Notes: generated from the sequence alone by a model not told the origin. 64,000 nucleotides of DNA from Platanthera guangdongensis (GCA_039583875.1 CM077158.1:121889900-121953899), one strand, 5' to 3'; positions 44,210 through 55,640 are shown, numbered from the stretch's first letter. Numbers and translations are program-made.

Positions 44210-45600
44210 TGTTAAAAAGCTTGAACGTAGCTGCCTACTGAAGTACCGCTCTTGTAGTAGGGGACAGTACCAAGACATTTCGCCGATTCTCCATTGGCGG
44301 ACACAGAAGTGACCCGCCTTCACAACAAGGGTCAACCGTCTGTGAGCGGTAGACCGCCGGTCATGGGGGCTGCCATGCCCAATTCCCTGGCCGATTGCGG
44401 TGATCTGGCACCCGATCTCGACATCCCTGCTAGAGGGGTTATCTCTGAGCCATCTGATCCTGTGACGAGATCACGGATTCCGGCGAGAGAGGGTGTCTCT
44501 ATTCCCCCCCCCCCCTAGGCGAGACCGAGACCCTGCAGTGTAGGACATTTCATCCGGGTTCGGGGCAAGCCGCTCCATCATCTTTCCGGAAAGAGTCCCG
44601 AGGGTCAGCCATGCCCTTCTCTCGAACCATCGGGGGAGGGCAACCATCGCTCCTCAGGTACGCGAGAACCTCCCTGCTTTTCCTTCACTCCACTCACAAT
44701 CTGACCAAAATCTATCTTCCAGAGCCGAAATAGCAAGAAACGGAAGTGGAAGGAGATGAAGATGAAGAAGAAGAAGAAGAAGAACAAGGGGAAGACTCGC
44801 ACCTCCCCTCTGCCATTGAGATGGAAGACTTTCTCGAGTCCTCCAAAAGAGGTAAGGCAAGGAGGTAGAGGATCACGGGAGTCCTGTTGAAGCTCGTGCG
44901 ACAGCAACGTGCTAACTCCATAGCGGTGAAGAGGATCCATGAGATGATGGAGCGGCGTCAGGCAATTGTTGAGCGGGACTGCACCTACCTCCTTGGTGGA
45001 GTGGGATCCTAGGACACGCCTTCCGCCGAGACCTCGCCCGGAAAACACATTGCGCGGATCTGAGATCAGCTCCGCCTGGCCAACTAGGGGCTGACCACCC
45101 TGACGGCCTTCTTTGACCCGCGAGACCCTCCAAGGTCTGGCAGGTGAGAACTAAGCAGTTGACGGTGGGTACCGTACTGAACCCTTGGGGCTAACCTCTT
45201 CTTTTCTCATCCTCCCAGCCAACCCTTCTCCTTTGTACCACTTGCACTTTTCAGCAACATATGATTACCTATAAGAATTATTTGTATTTATCATTATTAT
45301 TTTTTACCATTGCAATTTGGAGACTCTCACCCAGCGACAACCACTTTATATCTGTGTCCTTTCCGCCTATTTTTTGCACGCTGTCTTTGATACTTTGCGA
45401 ATGCCTAACTCATATGCCTTGCTTAATACTTCTCGCGCACCGAGAAAATTTGTCTTTTCTCTAGCCCTCCCTAGAGGTTCTCGCTTCTTGCAGGTCCAAG
45501 GAGAGCTGATGGGACAGGACGAAAATCGAGGAGTTAAGACGTCTGTATTTGTTGACCCGTTAACCGTTCTCCCACCGTATTTTTAAAGAAAACTCATAAT
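44210..45600 (+). other. Decayed coding-like stretch between the two antisense-ORF parts
   Basis: Fragments of coding composition (44294-44518; an acidic EEEEEEQGED run near 44765; MMERRQAIVERDCTYLLGG near 44945) are separated by stops. A C run is at 44506-44516. From about 45130 on the DNA is AT-richer and resembles an intron or spacer. No product can be named. Confidence 0.4.
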
Positions 45601-45707
45601 TACTATGTCTTCTATAAATAGGCTGATCCATCTACCTCATTTACTCCCCAGCATTTACTCCCTTCCTCCCGAACCTTCGTCCCCTTACCAATTATTTTTG
45701 CTGATCC

Positions 45708-46751
45708 ATGCGGCGCAAAGGCTCTCACCTCCCCGACTTTTTCTCCTCTATTTTTCTCTTCAAGATTCCCGGCGAGTGCGAAGGTTGTTTCAAGTGTGCG
45801 CATGCCTTCCTGGACCATGCCTTCCCCGCTTGTCGGCTGACCCTAGAGGAGTTCAATATGATAGTCACCAACATCATCCCCACCGGGTTCACCGCGCGAA
45901 ACCCTGTGAACGATGACAGAGTTAACCTCACACCGGTCGGGGAGCTCGCCATTCCCCTGGAGAACTTTAAGGTGTGCTTCTGCCTCCCCCTCTGGCCGGA
46001 AGTGCACCGGGCCCTCCAGTATTATGGGGTGGTGCCGTCCCAGCTCAACCAAAACTCCGTCGCGATTCTGGTGGCGTTCATCTGCTACCTGTGGGCGGAA
46101 AGGATCGAATTTAGCCTACCCATCTTCCGGAAGCTGTTCAACTTTCGCGCGAAGGGCGGGGTGGTCTTCTTCTCGGTATAATTGGTGAAGACAAGCGGTC
46201 TTGCCAACAAGAACCATCACTTGGGACAGAGATTCGTCTTTGTCTCTGGTGATTTTGGAAACATTCTGCTTGCGCCAGTTCAATACGACGACGCGACCTA
46301 CAAGCCTCCCGCTCTCGGGGGGCGCGAGTGGGCACTCGTAGAATTCTTCGGGACCAAGGTTTTCGGCATCCCCTTCCTGCGGCGAGACCTAGATTCCCTC
46401 CAAACAATACCCCCGGTGAAGATAACTTTCCGGACTTAACCTGTAACCCTTCATTTCGAGAGATGGGGCTAATAAGCTATTAGACTTACAGGTGAGCGAG
46501 ATATTCCCCTGCACCAGCCCTTTGACGAAACCAGGCCACTCGCCAACCCCTTGTCTCTCGCCATGTCCACAGCAGCCGCATGCCGGGAGGAGCCGAAAAC
46601 TTCTTCCGCGCGAAGCGCCCTGAAGAGGAAACCTGGCTCCCACTCGACCCCTCCACTCAGAAAATCGAAGCTGTCGGCCGCTGACAAGGGCAAGTCCGTC
46701 ACACCGGGTCTCGCTGAGATCCCCACGGAGACCCCTTCTATTGCGGGCGAG
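45708..46751 (+). pseudogene. PF04195-like ('putative gypsy type transposon') antisense ORF, part 1
   Basis: The ORF starts MRRKGSHLPDFF at 45708 and holds the fold typical of this plant family in order: ENFKVCFCLPLWPEVHRALQY, VVPSQLNQNSVAILVAFI and LFNFRAKGGVVFF (to 46178). After a stop at 46179 it continues in the same frame as NKNHHLGQRFVFVSGD to 46439, then RSALKRKPGSHSTP in a later segment to 46751. The family is known as an extra ORF in Tat elements and its biochemical role is unknown. It is antisense to the integrase of the same element. A copia element then interrupts it. The C-terminal part resumes at 52044. Confidence 0.68.
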
Positions 46752-46875
46752 ACTCCCTTCGTCACTTCTGATAAAGAGCTGGCTGACATCTTCACCAAGC
46801 CAGTTTCCGCCTCGTTCCTTCATGTTTGTGACAATCTGGGCATGATCGATATATATGCTCTAGCTTGCGGGGGAT
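46752..46875 (+). pseudogene. Extra copy of copia pol end (RNase H tail and polypurine tract)
   Basis: 124 bases equal in length and about 95% identical by eye to 51556-51679, including TSDKELADIFTKPVS and the purine tract GCGGGGGAT. This is the sequence that should occur only before the 3' LTR, yet it precedes the 5' LTR. It runs in frame with the interrupted antisense ORF to make a chance fusion ORF (46551-47042). Confidence 0.85.
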
Positions 46876-47238
46876 TGTTGAAGTTGGTGACCGGAAGGTC
46901 TGGCGGTCTGTCTTGGCGGGTTGAAGACCGCGCGGTCTGGCGGTTTGTCTCAGCCGGCTTGGAGACTGGGCGGTCTAGCGATCTTCCCTGGCAATCTCTC
47001 TTCTTCTCTTGTGGTAGCCGTGTGGTTAGCCCTTCTGTCTAACCGCGTGGCTTGTGCGGTTTGTTTTGTATAGTCCGCTTAGTCCTGTAAATTGTTAGTC
47101 CCACATCTCTTATTTGTATTCTCTCATCTCTCCTCCATTCTATATAAGGTAGGGCATACCTTTGTAATAGATACCTTTTCCGGATTATAAAGTTTCAGTT
47201 TAAAACCATTTCGGCTTGTTTTTTGTTCGGTTCTTACA
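46876..47238 (+). repeat. 5' LTR of copia element
   Basis: TGTTGAAG...TTCTTACA with repeated GGTCTGGCGGTCTG words near its start and a TATA box, CTATATAAGG, at 47140-47149. Confidence 0.93.
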
Positions 47239-47250
47239 TGGTATCAGAGG
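47239..47250 (+). promoter_or_regulatory. Primer binding site, initiator-Met type
   Basis: TGGTATCAGAGG immediately after the 5' LTR. Confidence 0.93.
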
Positions 47251-47602
47251 AGTCGATCTACTCCTCCTGATTCTGTGTCTTCCTGTGTGTGCGGCTTGTC
47301 GTGCCGGTTTGCACCCTGTCCGCGCGGCCTCTTCCTCTCCTTGTTGCTGCCCTCTGTGTGCGCGACTTTTTGTTTCCTGTTCTAAGTCGCCGCCTCTTGT
47401 CGCAGTGACCTGTTTTGTCCTGCTTCTGTTCGCGCGACCTGTCCTCTAGCCATTCGACTTCTTCCCCTCTGCTTGTGTCTGCAGCTTGGTCGTGGATTTT
47501 CTGGCCGCTGGTTCCCCCCCCCCCTTGTGACCGCTGCAGCCCCTCTTTTTCCTATCCGTGCGGGTTGTTTCCTAACTTCCCGGTTTCCTTTTTCCTGCTC
47601 CT
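47251..47602 (+). other. Copia leader
   Basis: Pyrimidine-rich untranslated leader with a C run at 47514-47524 and no gene. Confidence 0.6.
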
Positions 47603-48411
47603 ATGGCTATTTCTGATGCCTCCACTGCCACCACCCCTGTCACCAATCCGGCTCCGCCTCTTCCACCTACTCCTTCCGGGAACTTGGGACCGTTTCCAAG
47701 CTTGTTGGCTCCAACTACCCGGATTGGAGCGTCTCTTTCACCTTTCTTCTTCGCTCACAATGCAAACGCCACCATCTCGTTGATGACCCACCTCCTATCA
47801 CTTCACCTCTCTTTGATGACTGGGATGCAAGTGACGCGCTTGTGCGTACTTAGCTCGCGAACAGTCTTTCCAATGAGTGCCTTCCCGTCATACGTCATGA
47901 TGAGACGGTCAAGGCCGCTTGGCTTCATCTTGCCGCTCTGTACTCCAAGGGGGCTCAGACATCCCGCATCTATACGTTGTATGCGGACCTCTTTGCCCGT
48001 CCTACCTTATCTCCTGCTGCTTCCTACCAACAGGTTCAGGCTCTTGGGGCTGAGATTCTTCAGAATCACCCCTTTTCTGCGGATTTGGCTCAACAACACA
48101 AGCACTTCCAGGAGCTTCTGGTTGTGTGTTATCTGCTCCGGCTTCCTGATACTTATGACATGATCCGCCAGCAAATTCTGGGTGAGGCCAAATCTCCTAC
48201 CTTAGATGCCACCGCTGCCCGCATCGCTGCTGTCACCTCTCTCCTTTAGCGCCCACTTTTGCCCGCTTCTTCTACACCAACGGACAACTATTCTCATCAC
48301 ACTCAGCAGAGTGGCTCTGGTAACCGCAGTCACCAGTCCGGCGGTCGTTCTTCTTCCCGCTACCTCTGTTCTCATTGTGGTTGAACCAGCCATACTTTTG
48401 AATGATGCTGG
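47603..48411 (+). pseudogene. gag: Copia gag, frameshifted and with stops
   Basis: Begins MAISDASTATTPVTNPAPP at 47603. The frame then shifts near 47690 to a DWSVSFTFLL reading and continues to the open part 47977-48249 with AALYSKGAQTSRIYTLYADLF and LQNHPFSADLAQQHKHFQELL. This is gag of a copia element of the UBN2 type. A TAG at 48247 is explained by CAG to TAG. The zinc knuckle LCSHCG.TSHTFE.CW has a stop inside (about 48382) and a second near 48406. Confidence 0.82.
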
Positions 48412-51400
48412 ATGAAGCATCCCCATCTTCGCCCCTCCGGTGACTCTTCCAAGTCATCTGCCTCTGTTGTAACATCCTCAGGTAGTGCCCACATGGTGAC
48501 TCAAGGTAAATGGCTCATCGACTCTAGTGCCACTAATCACATGACGGGCAATCCTCAGTGCTTCTCTTTACTCGAACAACATGATCGGTTGCCCCCAGTC
48601 CTAGTTGTAGATGGTTCTCCCTCCCCGGTTCATTGGACGGGAGTGGTTCATGTTACTCTGTCACTACGACTAGCGGACACTCTCTATGTGCCCAAGTTTC
48701 CGTGCAATTTGTTGTCTGTTACCTCTTTATGCAAACAGCTTCAGTGTTCTGTGACATTTACACCAACTTCTTGTTCTTTTCAGGATCCGAGCTCCCACCG
48801 GACGATTGCTACTGGGACTGAGAGAGGCGGCCTCTACTTCCTCGACAACATTTCCGCCTTGTCCGCCTTCTCCTCTTCCTGTATGGATCTTCTCCAGTGG
48901 CATCTCTGCCTCGGTCATCCTCCACCACGTCTTCTACATCAGCTTCTGCCACACCTCCCTCCGTCTAGTACTCCTCTCCAATGCGACACCTGTCAACTCG
49001 GCAAGCATCACCGTTCCTCCTTCCCGCCAAAGCACGGACAGGGATCTACTCATCCTATTGATATTGTCCACTCCGATATCTGGGGACCTGCTCCTACCCT
49101 CACCATTGGCCGTGGTAGTTCTTATTTTGTAACTTTTATAGATGATTTTTCTCGATGTACTTGGGTGTATCTCCTCCGAGATCGCTCTGAACTTTTAGAT
49201 GTATGGATATCTTTTAATCAGTTGATTAAAACTCAGTTCAATGTTTGTATTAAAACATTTCGCTCTGACAATGCTAAAGAGTATCTGAGCCACGCTTTTA
49301 CCTCTTTTTGTGTGCAACATGACATTATTCATCAGACTAGCTGTGTTTACACCTCCCAACAAAATGGGGTGGCGGAACGCAAAAACTGTCACCTCCTCAA
49401 TGTGGCTCGCACATTGATGACCCAGATGCATGTCCATCGCTTGTATTGGGGCTATGCCATTCTCCTTGCCTGCTACCTCATCAATCGCATTCCATCCACC
49501 ATTCTCCACGGGAAAACACCCTTCTCCATTCTGTATTCGGGCAAGGAGCCTTTTCCTCTCCCTCTCCGAATCTTTGGATGGACTACTTTTGTGCATACCC
49601 CATCTGCCACCCGTGACAAGCTATCCCCTCGCTCCACCAAATGTGTCTTTCTGGGGTACTCCACCACTCAGAAAGGCTATTGTTGTTTTAACCCTGTTCT
49701 TCGTCAGCAGTTCGTCTCTGCTGACGTTACCTTCTTCGAGAATGCCTCCTACTTCTCGGCTGACTCCTCCTCTCTTTCCCCTGCTACCTCTCCTCCTTCC
49801 CCGGCTTCTGACTCTCCTGCTATTCCCTTCGTTCCCTCGTCTCCTACCGAGATATCCACCCCTCTGCCATCTCCGTCCCCTCCTCTCGCTCCACCTCTCT
49901 CTCCCACTTCTCCACCTCCATCTCCATCCTCTCTGCCGCCGTCGCTCTCTTCTCCCGGGCTAGCTCTCTCTGCCACGGACGCTCCGGATCCCGAGGGGGC
50001 CTCCGACCTGGATCTCCCAGTGGCTCTTCGCAACGGGGTGCGGACATGTACCCTGCACCCCCTTGCTGTTGTTGTTTCATATGATCGTTTTGCCCCTTCT
50101 CGCAGGGCCTTTGCGCTGGCTATCTCTGCCACTGCCACGCCTCGTTCCTATTAGGAGGCCCTTGCTATTCCCAACTGGAAGCTGGCCATGGATGAGGAAA
50201 TGACGACCCTCACGGAGCGGGGTATATGGACTCTTGTTCCTCCTCCCTTCGGTACTGATGTTGTTGGTTGTCGCTGGGTCTTTGTGGTCAAATTTGGCCC
50301 AGACAGCACTGTGGATCGGTATAAGGCTCGCCTTGTTGCTAAGGGCTTTACTCAGACCTATGGGGTTGATTACTTTGACACCTTCTCCCCCGTGGCTCGT
50401 CTCAGCACTATCCGGGTCCTTCTCTCTGTGGCGGTCAATAGGGATTGGCCGATTTCTCAGCTGGATGTCAAGAATGACTTCCTTTATGGTGATCTTCCTG
50501 AGGCCGTTTACATGTAGCAACCTCCTAGGTATGTTGCTCAGGGGGAGACAAGAGTATGCTGGCTGCAGAAGGCAATTTATGGCCTCAAGCAGATCCCTCG
50601 AGCATGGTTTGACAAGTTCAGAGGCATCGTCGCGGCCGTTGGTTTTGCGCGAAGCTCTGCTGATCACTCTCTATTTATTCGCAAAACTCCCTCGGGGCTG
50701 GTTGTTCTTGCTGTCTACGTCGATGATATTCTTCTCACTGGCGATGACCAGGAAGGGGTAGCCCTGACAAAGCGACATCTTCACCAACATCTGATCACGA
50801 AAGATATGGGCTCTCCAAAGTACTTTCTGGGGATCGAAATCTTTTGGAAGCCCGACTCCTTAGTTCTCTCTCAGCATAAGTATGCCCTAAATCTTTTAAA
50901 AGAGGCAGGATTGACTGGAGCAAAATCTGCCCGATGCCCCATGGCAACTGGAGAAGACAAAACCTGGACATATGATTCTCCTCCTCTTTCAGATAGTTCG
51001 CGGTACAGGCGTCTGGTTGGTAAGCTCATATATCTCACAGTGACCAGGCCTGACATTTCCTATGCTGTGGGCAAGGTGAGTCAATTCATGCAAGCACCTA
51101 GGGAGTGCCATCTACAGTCCGCCTTACGGATCTTGGAGAATGTCAAAGCAGCGCCTGGGAAAGGATTACTTTTTCAGAAGAATGGTCATCTGAGGATTGA
51201 AGCCTACTCAGATGCAAGTTATGCTGATGACAAAGGGGATCGCAAGTCAACCTCAGGTTTTTGCACCTTTGTTGGGGGAAATCTGGTGAGCTGGAAGAGC
51301 AAGAAGCAGTCTGTTGTCTCCAGGTCCAATGCAGAAGCTGAGTATCGCAGTATGGTGTCGACCACTTGTGAGTTAAAATGGCTGCAGGCTCTCATGCTAG

Positions 51401-51666
51401 ATTTAGGAGAGGTCTACAACCATCCTCTACCTATGTTCTGTGATAACAAGGCCGCCACATACATCTCCAAAAATCCGGTCTTCCATGAAAGAACAAAGTA
51501 CATTGAGGTCGACTGACATTTCATTCGTGAAGAGATCTTAAAGGAACAAATTTGCACTCCCTTCGTCACTTCTGATAAAGAGCTGGTTGACATCTTCACC
51601 AAGCCAGTTTCCGCCTCGTTCCTTCATGTTTGCGACAAGCTGGGCAAGATCGATATATATGCTCCA
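48412..51666 (+). pseudogene. pol: Copia pol (protease, integrase, RT, RNase H) with nonsense changes
   Basis: A single frame throughout. Protease: WLIDSSATNHMTG (about 48510), with Ser for the usual Gly of D-S-G. Integrase: HHCC near 48895-49005 (WHLCLGHP, CDTCQLGKHH), then D, D and E in VHSDIWGP, FRSDNAKEY and QQNGVAERKN. A long Pro/Ser-rich linker (49750-50000) follows. [32 protein letters not shown], catalytic YVDDILLTG (about 50718). RNase H: YSDASYADDKGDRKSTSG, SNAEAEYRSM, FCDNKAA. Stops at 50152 (TAG) and 50515 (TAG) fit CAG to TAG, and the one at 51514 (TGA) precedes HFIREE. No insertion or deletion breaks the frame after 47977. Confidence 0.92.
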
Positions 51667-51679
51667 GCTTGAGGGGGAG

Positions 51680-52043
51680 TGTTGAAGTTGGTGACCGGGC
51701 GGTCTGGCGGTCTGTCTTGGCGGGTTGAACACCGCGTGGTCTGGCAGTTTGTCTCAGCCGGCTTGGAGACCGGGCGGTCTAGCGGTCTTTCCTGGCAATC
51801 TCTATTCTTCTCTTGTGGTAGCCGTGCGGTTAGCCCTTCTGTCTAACCGCGCGGCTTGTGCGGTTTGTTTTGTATAGTCCGCTTAGTCCTGTAAATTTTT
51901 AGTCTCACATCTCTTATTTATATTCTCTCATCTCTCCTCCATTCTATATAAGGGAGGGCATACCTTTGTAATAGATACCTTTTTTCGGATAATAAAGTTT
52001 CAGTTTAAAACCATTTCGGCTTGTTTTTTGTTCGGTTCTTACA
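51680..52043 (+). repeat. 3' LTR of copia element
   Basis: Follows the polypurine tract GAGGGGGAG (51671-51679), starts TGTTGAAGTTGG and ends GGTTCTTACA, with about 18 differences from the 5' LTR. Confidence 0.93.
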
Positions 52044-52569
52044 ATATTTTTTCCAATATATATACTCTTTGCTTAATCGGAATTTTCCGCATGGTTCCGC
52101 GGAAGACGAGCTTTCTCGTGAGAGAGTGGCCCATGCCGAGGGCAAGAAGCAGATGTTGCAGGCCGAGGTGAAGCGGTTAGAGGAGGCCATAGACCTGGAC
52201 CGGACCCGACCATCGCGGGAGTAGAGTTTCGAGCGCTACCACTACTCCGCATATGAAATTGATGTGATCGTTTAGGAGAATGCACAGGCCACCGCCAAGA
52301 TGGTCATCGAGGTGCTGCGGTAGTCGGCACTCTTGAACGAAGGAGGCGAGACCCTCACAGCGCGAGGGATCCTACCCTTGCTATTCGAGACCATCCGCAA
52401 ACCTGAGGGAGAGGACGACTCTCCGACCAACGATGCAGCGGAGCTTGTCCTGAACGTGGAAACCGGCGGAAGCTCACCCGGCGAATCCTCTGACTACTCC
52501 CCGAGTAGAAACTCCAGCGAAACCTCCAGAGGGAGCTCTAGCGGGAGTTCCAACAAAATAGCTCAATAG
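52044..52569 (+). pseudogene. PF04195-like antisense ORF, part 2 (coiled-coil C-terminus)
   Basis: Past the copia element a + strand frame reads SAEDELSRERVAHAEGKKQM and VKRLEEAIDLD, a heptad-rich coiled coil. Internal stops follow at 52222 and near 52275 and 52321. Then comes an acidic, Ser-rich tail (SSDYSPSRNSSETSRGSS) ending in TAG at 52567. Coiled-coil then acidic tail is the usual C-terminal layout of this plant ORF family. The first about 40 bases after the LTR are AT-rich and do not clearly continue part 1, so some sequence may have been lost. Confidence 0.62.
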
Positions 52570-53159
52570 CATCCGTATAGTACTGTTTTGCTTTTACAAC
52601 ATTTGTTTTTTGTGGACTTTAACTATTGTAACTTTTATAAGGGGCGAGATTCCCCCGCTGATACTTAACCCTTTATATATTGTGTTATAAAATTTGTTGT
52701 CGCTGGAATGTTTGTTACCTTTGTGCCAACCCTAGGATCTTAGGATCCTAGGTGATGACCGCCTTCCACTTAAAGAGTCGGACAAGTAAAACCTGCCAGA
52801 AGGGGCCTGACAAGAGCCTTGCCAACAGGACCGTGTCAGGAACCCCACTGAGAGGTGCTTGCCGGGAAACCTGATGAGGTGCTGTGGAGAGAGCCCTGCC
52901 TAGTGTGTTATGTCGAGAGCCTTGCCAAGAGCCTGACCGAGAGCCCCGTTGGGAGAGTTACGTCGAGAGCCCTACTGAGAGGGATCTGAGCCATCCCATC
53001 CTTGCATAGGACTGAAGTTAGTTGTTTGTAAACTTGGAAATAAGGGCTTCGTGGCTCCGTCAATATTTCAACAGCCTTGTATGCTTGATGTAAACCTGTT
53101 TATCGAGTCCACACGGGACCACTTAAACAAATAATCTCCTTTTTCCTTCTTTCCCCCGA
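52570..53159. other. Spacer between antisense ORF and tandem repeats
   Basis: No gene. 52800-52990 has repeated GAGAGCCCTGCC/GAGAGCCTTGCC words, a shorter relative of the repeat that follows. Confidence 0.55.
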
Positions 53160-54450
53160 GAGATCGTACAGTCCTGCCAGCTAGTGAGACCCTAGCAGCG
53201 GGAATATTCGGGGTCGTGTTTAGTTTCTCACTTCTTTCCTCGAAGTCCTTTCCTTTCCAACCAGGTGTGCCTACAGCCCTGCCCAGCTAATAAGAACCTG
53301 GTGAATGAGTCTACTCGGGGCCGAGCGTGCCTTCTAGCCCTGCCACTTAGGAGATTCTGCGCAGCGGAATCACCACTCGAGGTGTTCCCTTGCCCCCAGG
53401 CGAGTCTACGACCCTGCCAGCTAGTGAGATCCTGGCAGCGATTTTACACGGGGCCGAGTGCGCCTTCCAGACCTGGCAGCTAGTGGGAGCCTGAGTTGCG
53501 GGATCCTCTAGAGGTCTTTCTTAGTTTCCCAACACTTTTTTCGAACTCCATTCCTTTCCCCCAGGTGTGCCTACAACCCCGCCCAGCTAATGAGAGCCTG
53601 GACAACGAGTCCACCCGGGGTAGAGCGTGCCTTCCAGCCCTGCCAGCTAGGAGAGTCTATGCAGCAGAATCACCACTCGAGGTATTCCCTTACCCCCCCC
53701 CCCCCCAAACGAGCCTACGACCCTACCAGCTAGTGAGAGCCTGGCAGTGGGTCTACTCGGGTCCGAGTGCGCCTTCCAGACCTGCCAGCTAATGGGAGAC
53801 TGAGTAGCGAGATCCTCTCGGGGTTTTGCTTAGTTTCCCAACTCTTTTTCCGAACTCCTTTACTTTCCCCCCAGGTGTGCCTATAGTCCTGCCCAGCTAA
53901 TGAGATCCTGGACAGCGAGTCTACCCGGGGCCGAGCGTGCCTTCCAGCCCTGCAATCTTGGAGAGTCTGCGCAGCGGAATCAACACTCGATGTATTCCCT
54001 TACACCCCAGGCAAGCCTACAGCCCTGCTAGCTAGTGAGAGCCTGAAAGCGGGTCTACCTGGTGACTAGTGCGCCTTCCAGACCTGCCAGCTAATGGGAG
54101 CCAGAGCTGTGGGATCATCTCGGGGTCTTGCTTAGTTCCCAACTCTTTTTCCGAACTCCATTCCTTTCCCCTTAGGTGTGCCTACAGCCCTACCCAGCTA
54201 ATGTGGGCCAAGATAGAGAGTCTACCTGGGGCTGACGTGCCCTCCAGCCCTGCCAGCTAGGAGAGTCTGCGCAGCAGAATCACCACTCGAGGTATTGCCT
54301 TACCCCGCAGGAGAGCCTACTGCCCTGCCAGCTAGTGATAGCTTGGTAGCGGGTCTAACCGGGGACGAGTGCGCCTTCCAGACCTGCCATCTAATGGGAG
54401 CATGAGCAGCGGGATCCTTTCAGGGACTTGCTAACTACCAGCCACTTTTT
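53160..54450. repeat. Four-copy, about 300-bp tandem repeat in Tat 3' region
   Basis: AGGTGTGCCTACA recurs at 53263, 53563, 53873 and 54174 (spacing 300, 310, 301), each with the same following blocks (GAGCGTGCCTTCCAGCCCTG, GCGCAGCGGAATCACCACTC, GAGTGCGCCTTCCAGACCTG). Each unit has three internal GCCAGCTAGTGAGAGCCTGG-like subrepeats. ORFs across it are artefacts of the repeat. Confidence 0.92.
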
Positions 54451-54599
54451 CCAATGCTCAAAATAAAGCAATCATGAGAAAACATGATGAATTTATTATT
54501 ATAAAATATAATTTACAACCTTGCCCCCCACTAAGGGTAAAATCGCTTCAGTTCGTCGCCACTCCAAGCATGACTCATGGAATCCCATTCCATATTCTA

Positions 54600-55640
54600 G
54601 AGGTGGCATCCCCCTAACCCCAGGGCCCTTTATATAATGTAGGGTCCCTCCCAGTTGGGGTTGAGCTTACCAACGGCCGCCGACCTTCCCGCGGTGTCGA
54701 CCTTCTTCAAGACCAAGTCGCCTTCCTTAAACTGCTTTATCCTGACATGCTTGTTGAAGTACTTGGCCATCCTTCGTTTGATCTCCTCCTGCCTGACTTC
54801 GTCGACCTTGCGAAGTTCCTCCACCATGTCCAATGAGAGCCGTAGATCCGCTTCATTTCCTTCCCTCCATGCTTCGCCTCCTCTGCCCACGGTCGCAACC
54901 CGTGGGGATTGAACCTCAAATTCCATAGGTAGGACCACCTTACAACTATGCGAGAGTTTTAAGGGTGTTTCAACCGTGGCTGTGTTTGGGGTTGTTCGCA
55001 GAGCCCACATCATCGAGGGCAGCTACTCCACCCTGTTCCCCCTTAGGTACTCCACCTTCTTCTTGAGCAGGTTCACTATAATTTTGTTTGCCGCCTCCAC
55101 CTGGTCGTTGCTCTCGGGGTGGTGAACGGAGGCAAACCTGAGGTCGACCCCCAGCTGAGTGTAGAAGCTTATAAACTCCTCTCTTGCAAACTGTGGACCA
55201 TTGTCCGTGACAATGGCCTGAGGCAGTCCGTGCTTGCAGATGATCTCTCCCTAGATGAAGCTACTGATGACTTGAGAGGTTACCTTGGCCAGCGCCTTGA
55301 CCTCCAGCCATTTTGCAAAATAGTCGATCATGACCAAGAGGAGCCTTCTCTGCCCACTCGTCGGAGGAAACGGCCAAACCAGGTCCATCCCACAAATGGC
55401 AAAGGGCCTTGGTGTCGTGTTGCTTCGAAGCCGTTGAGCGGGCAGGAGTTGGAGGGGGCCGTAGAGCTGGCACTTTTGGCACCTCCTCGCAAACTCTGCC
55501 ACATCCTTCCTCATGGTTTTGCCAAAATTATCCCCGTTTGACCACCCTTGCCTCCAGCGTCCTACCTCCTGAGTGGCTTCCACACTCCCCGGAGTGCACC
55601 TCCCCCAAAATCCTTGGCAACTCTTCCTCCACCACACATT
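54600..55640 (-). pseudogene. pol: Tat-type integrase
   Basis: Right to left: zinc-site end CQKCQLYGPLQ (about 55480), core D in CGMDLVWPF (about 55400), IVTDNGPQF (about 55215), and E in the block NDQVEAANK (about 55135). The 127-aa end then runs MMWALRTTPN to LNPNWEGPYII (55013-54630). The spacing is normal for a gypsy integrase. Stops at about 55251 and 55030 and a frame change near 55250 break it. It lies downstream of RNase H on the same strand, as expected. Confidence 0.85.

Larger units (their letters stand above)
46876..52043 (+). mobile_element. Complete Ty1/copia retrotransposon (5168 bp)
   Basis: LTRs at 46876-47238 (363 bp) and 51680-52043 (364 bp) start TGTTGAAGTTGG, end GGTTCTTACA and are about 95% identical by eye. 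Between them lie an initiator-Met primer site, gag, protease, integrase, RT and RNase H in copia order, and a GAGGGGGAG polypurine tract. Pol block sequences suggest the Tork group, but this is not certain. No target duplication is visible, because an extra 124-bp pol end lies left of the 5' LTR. Confidence 0.93.

Noticed and set aside
53265..53792. ORFs in the 300-bp repeat
   Set aside because: Repeat artefacts present once per unit, with no domain.
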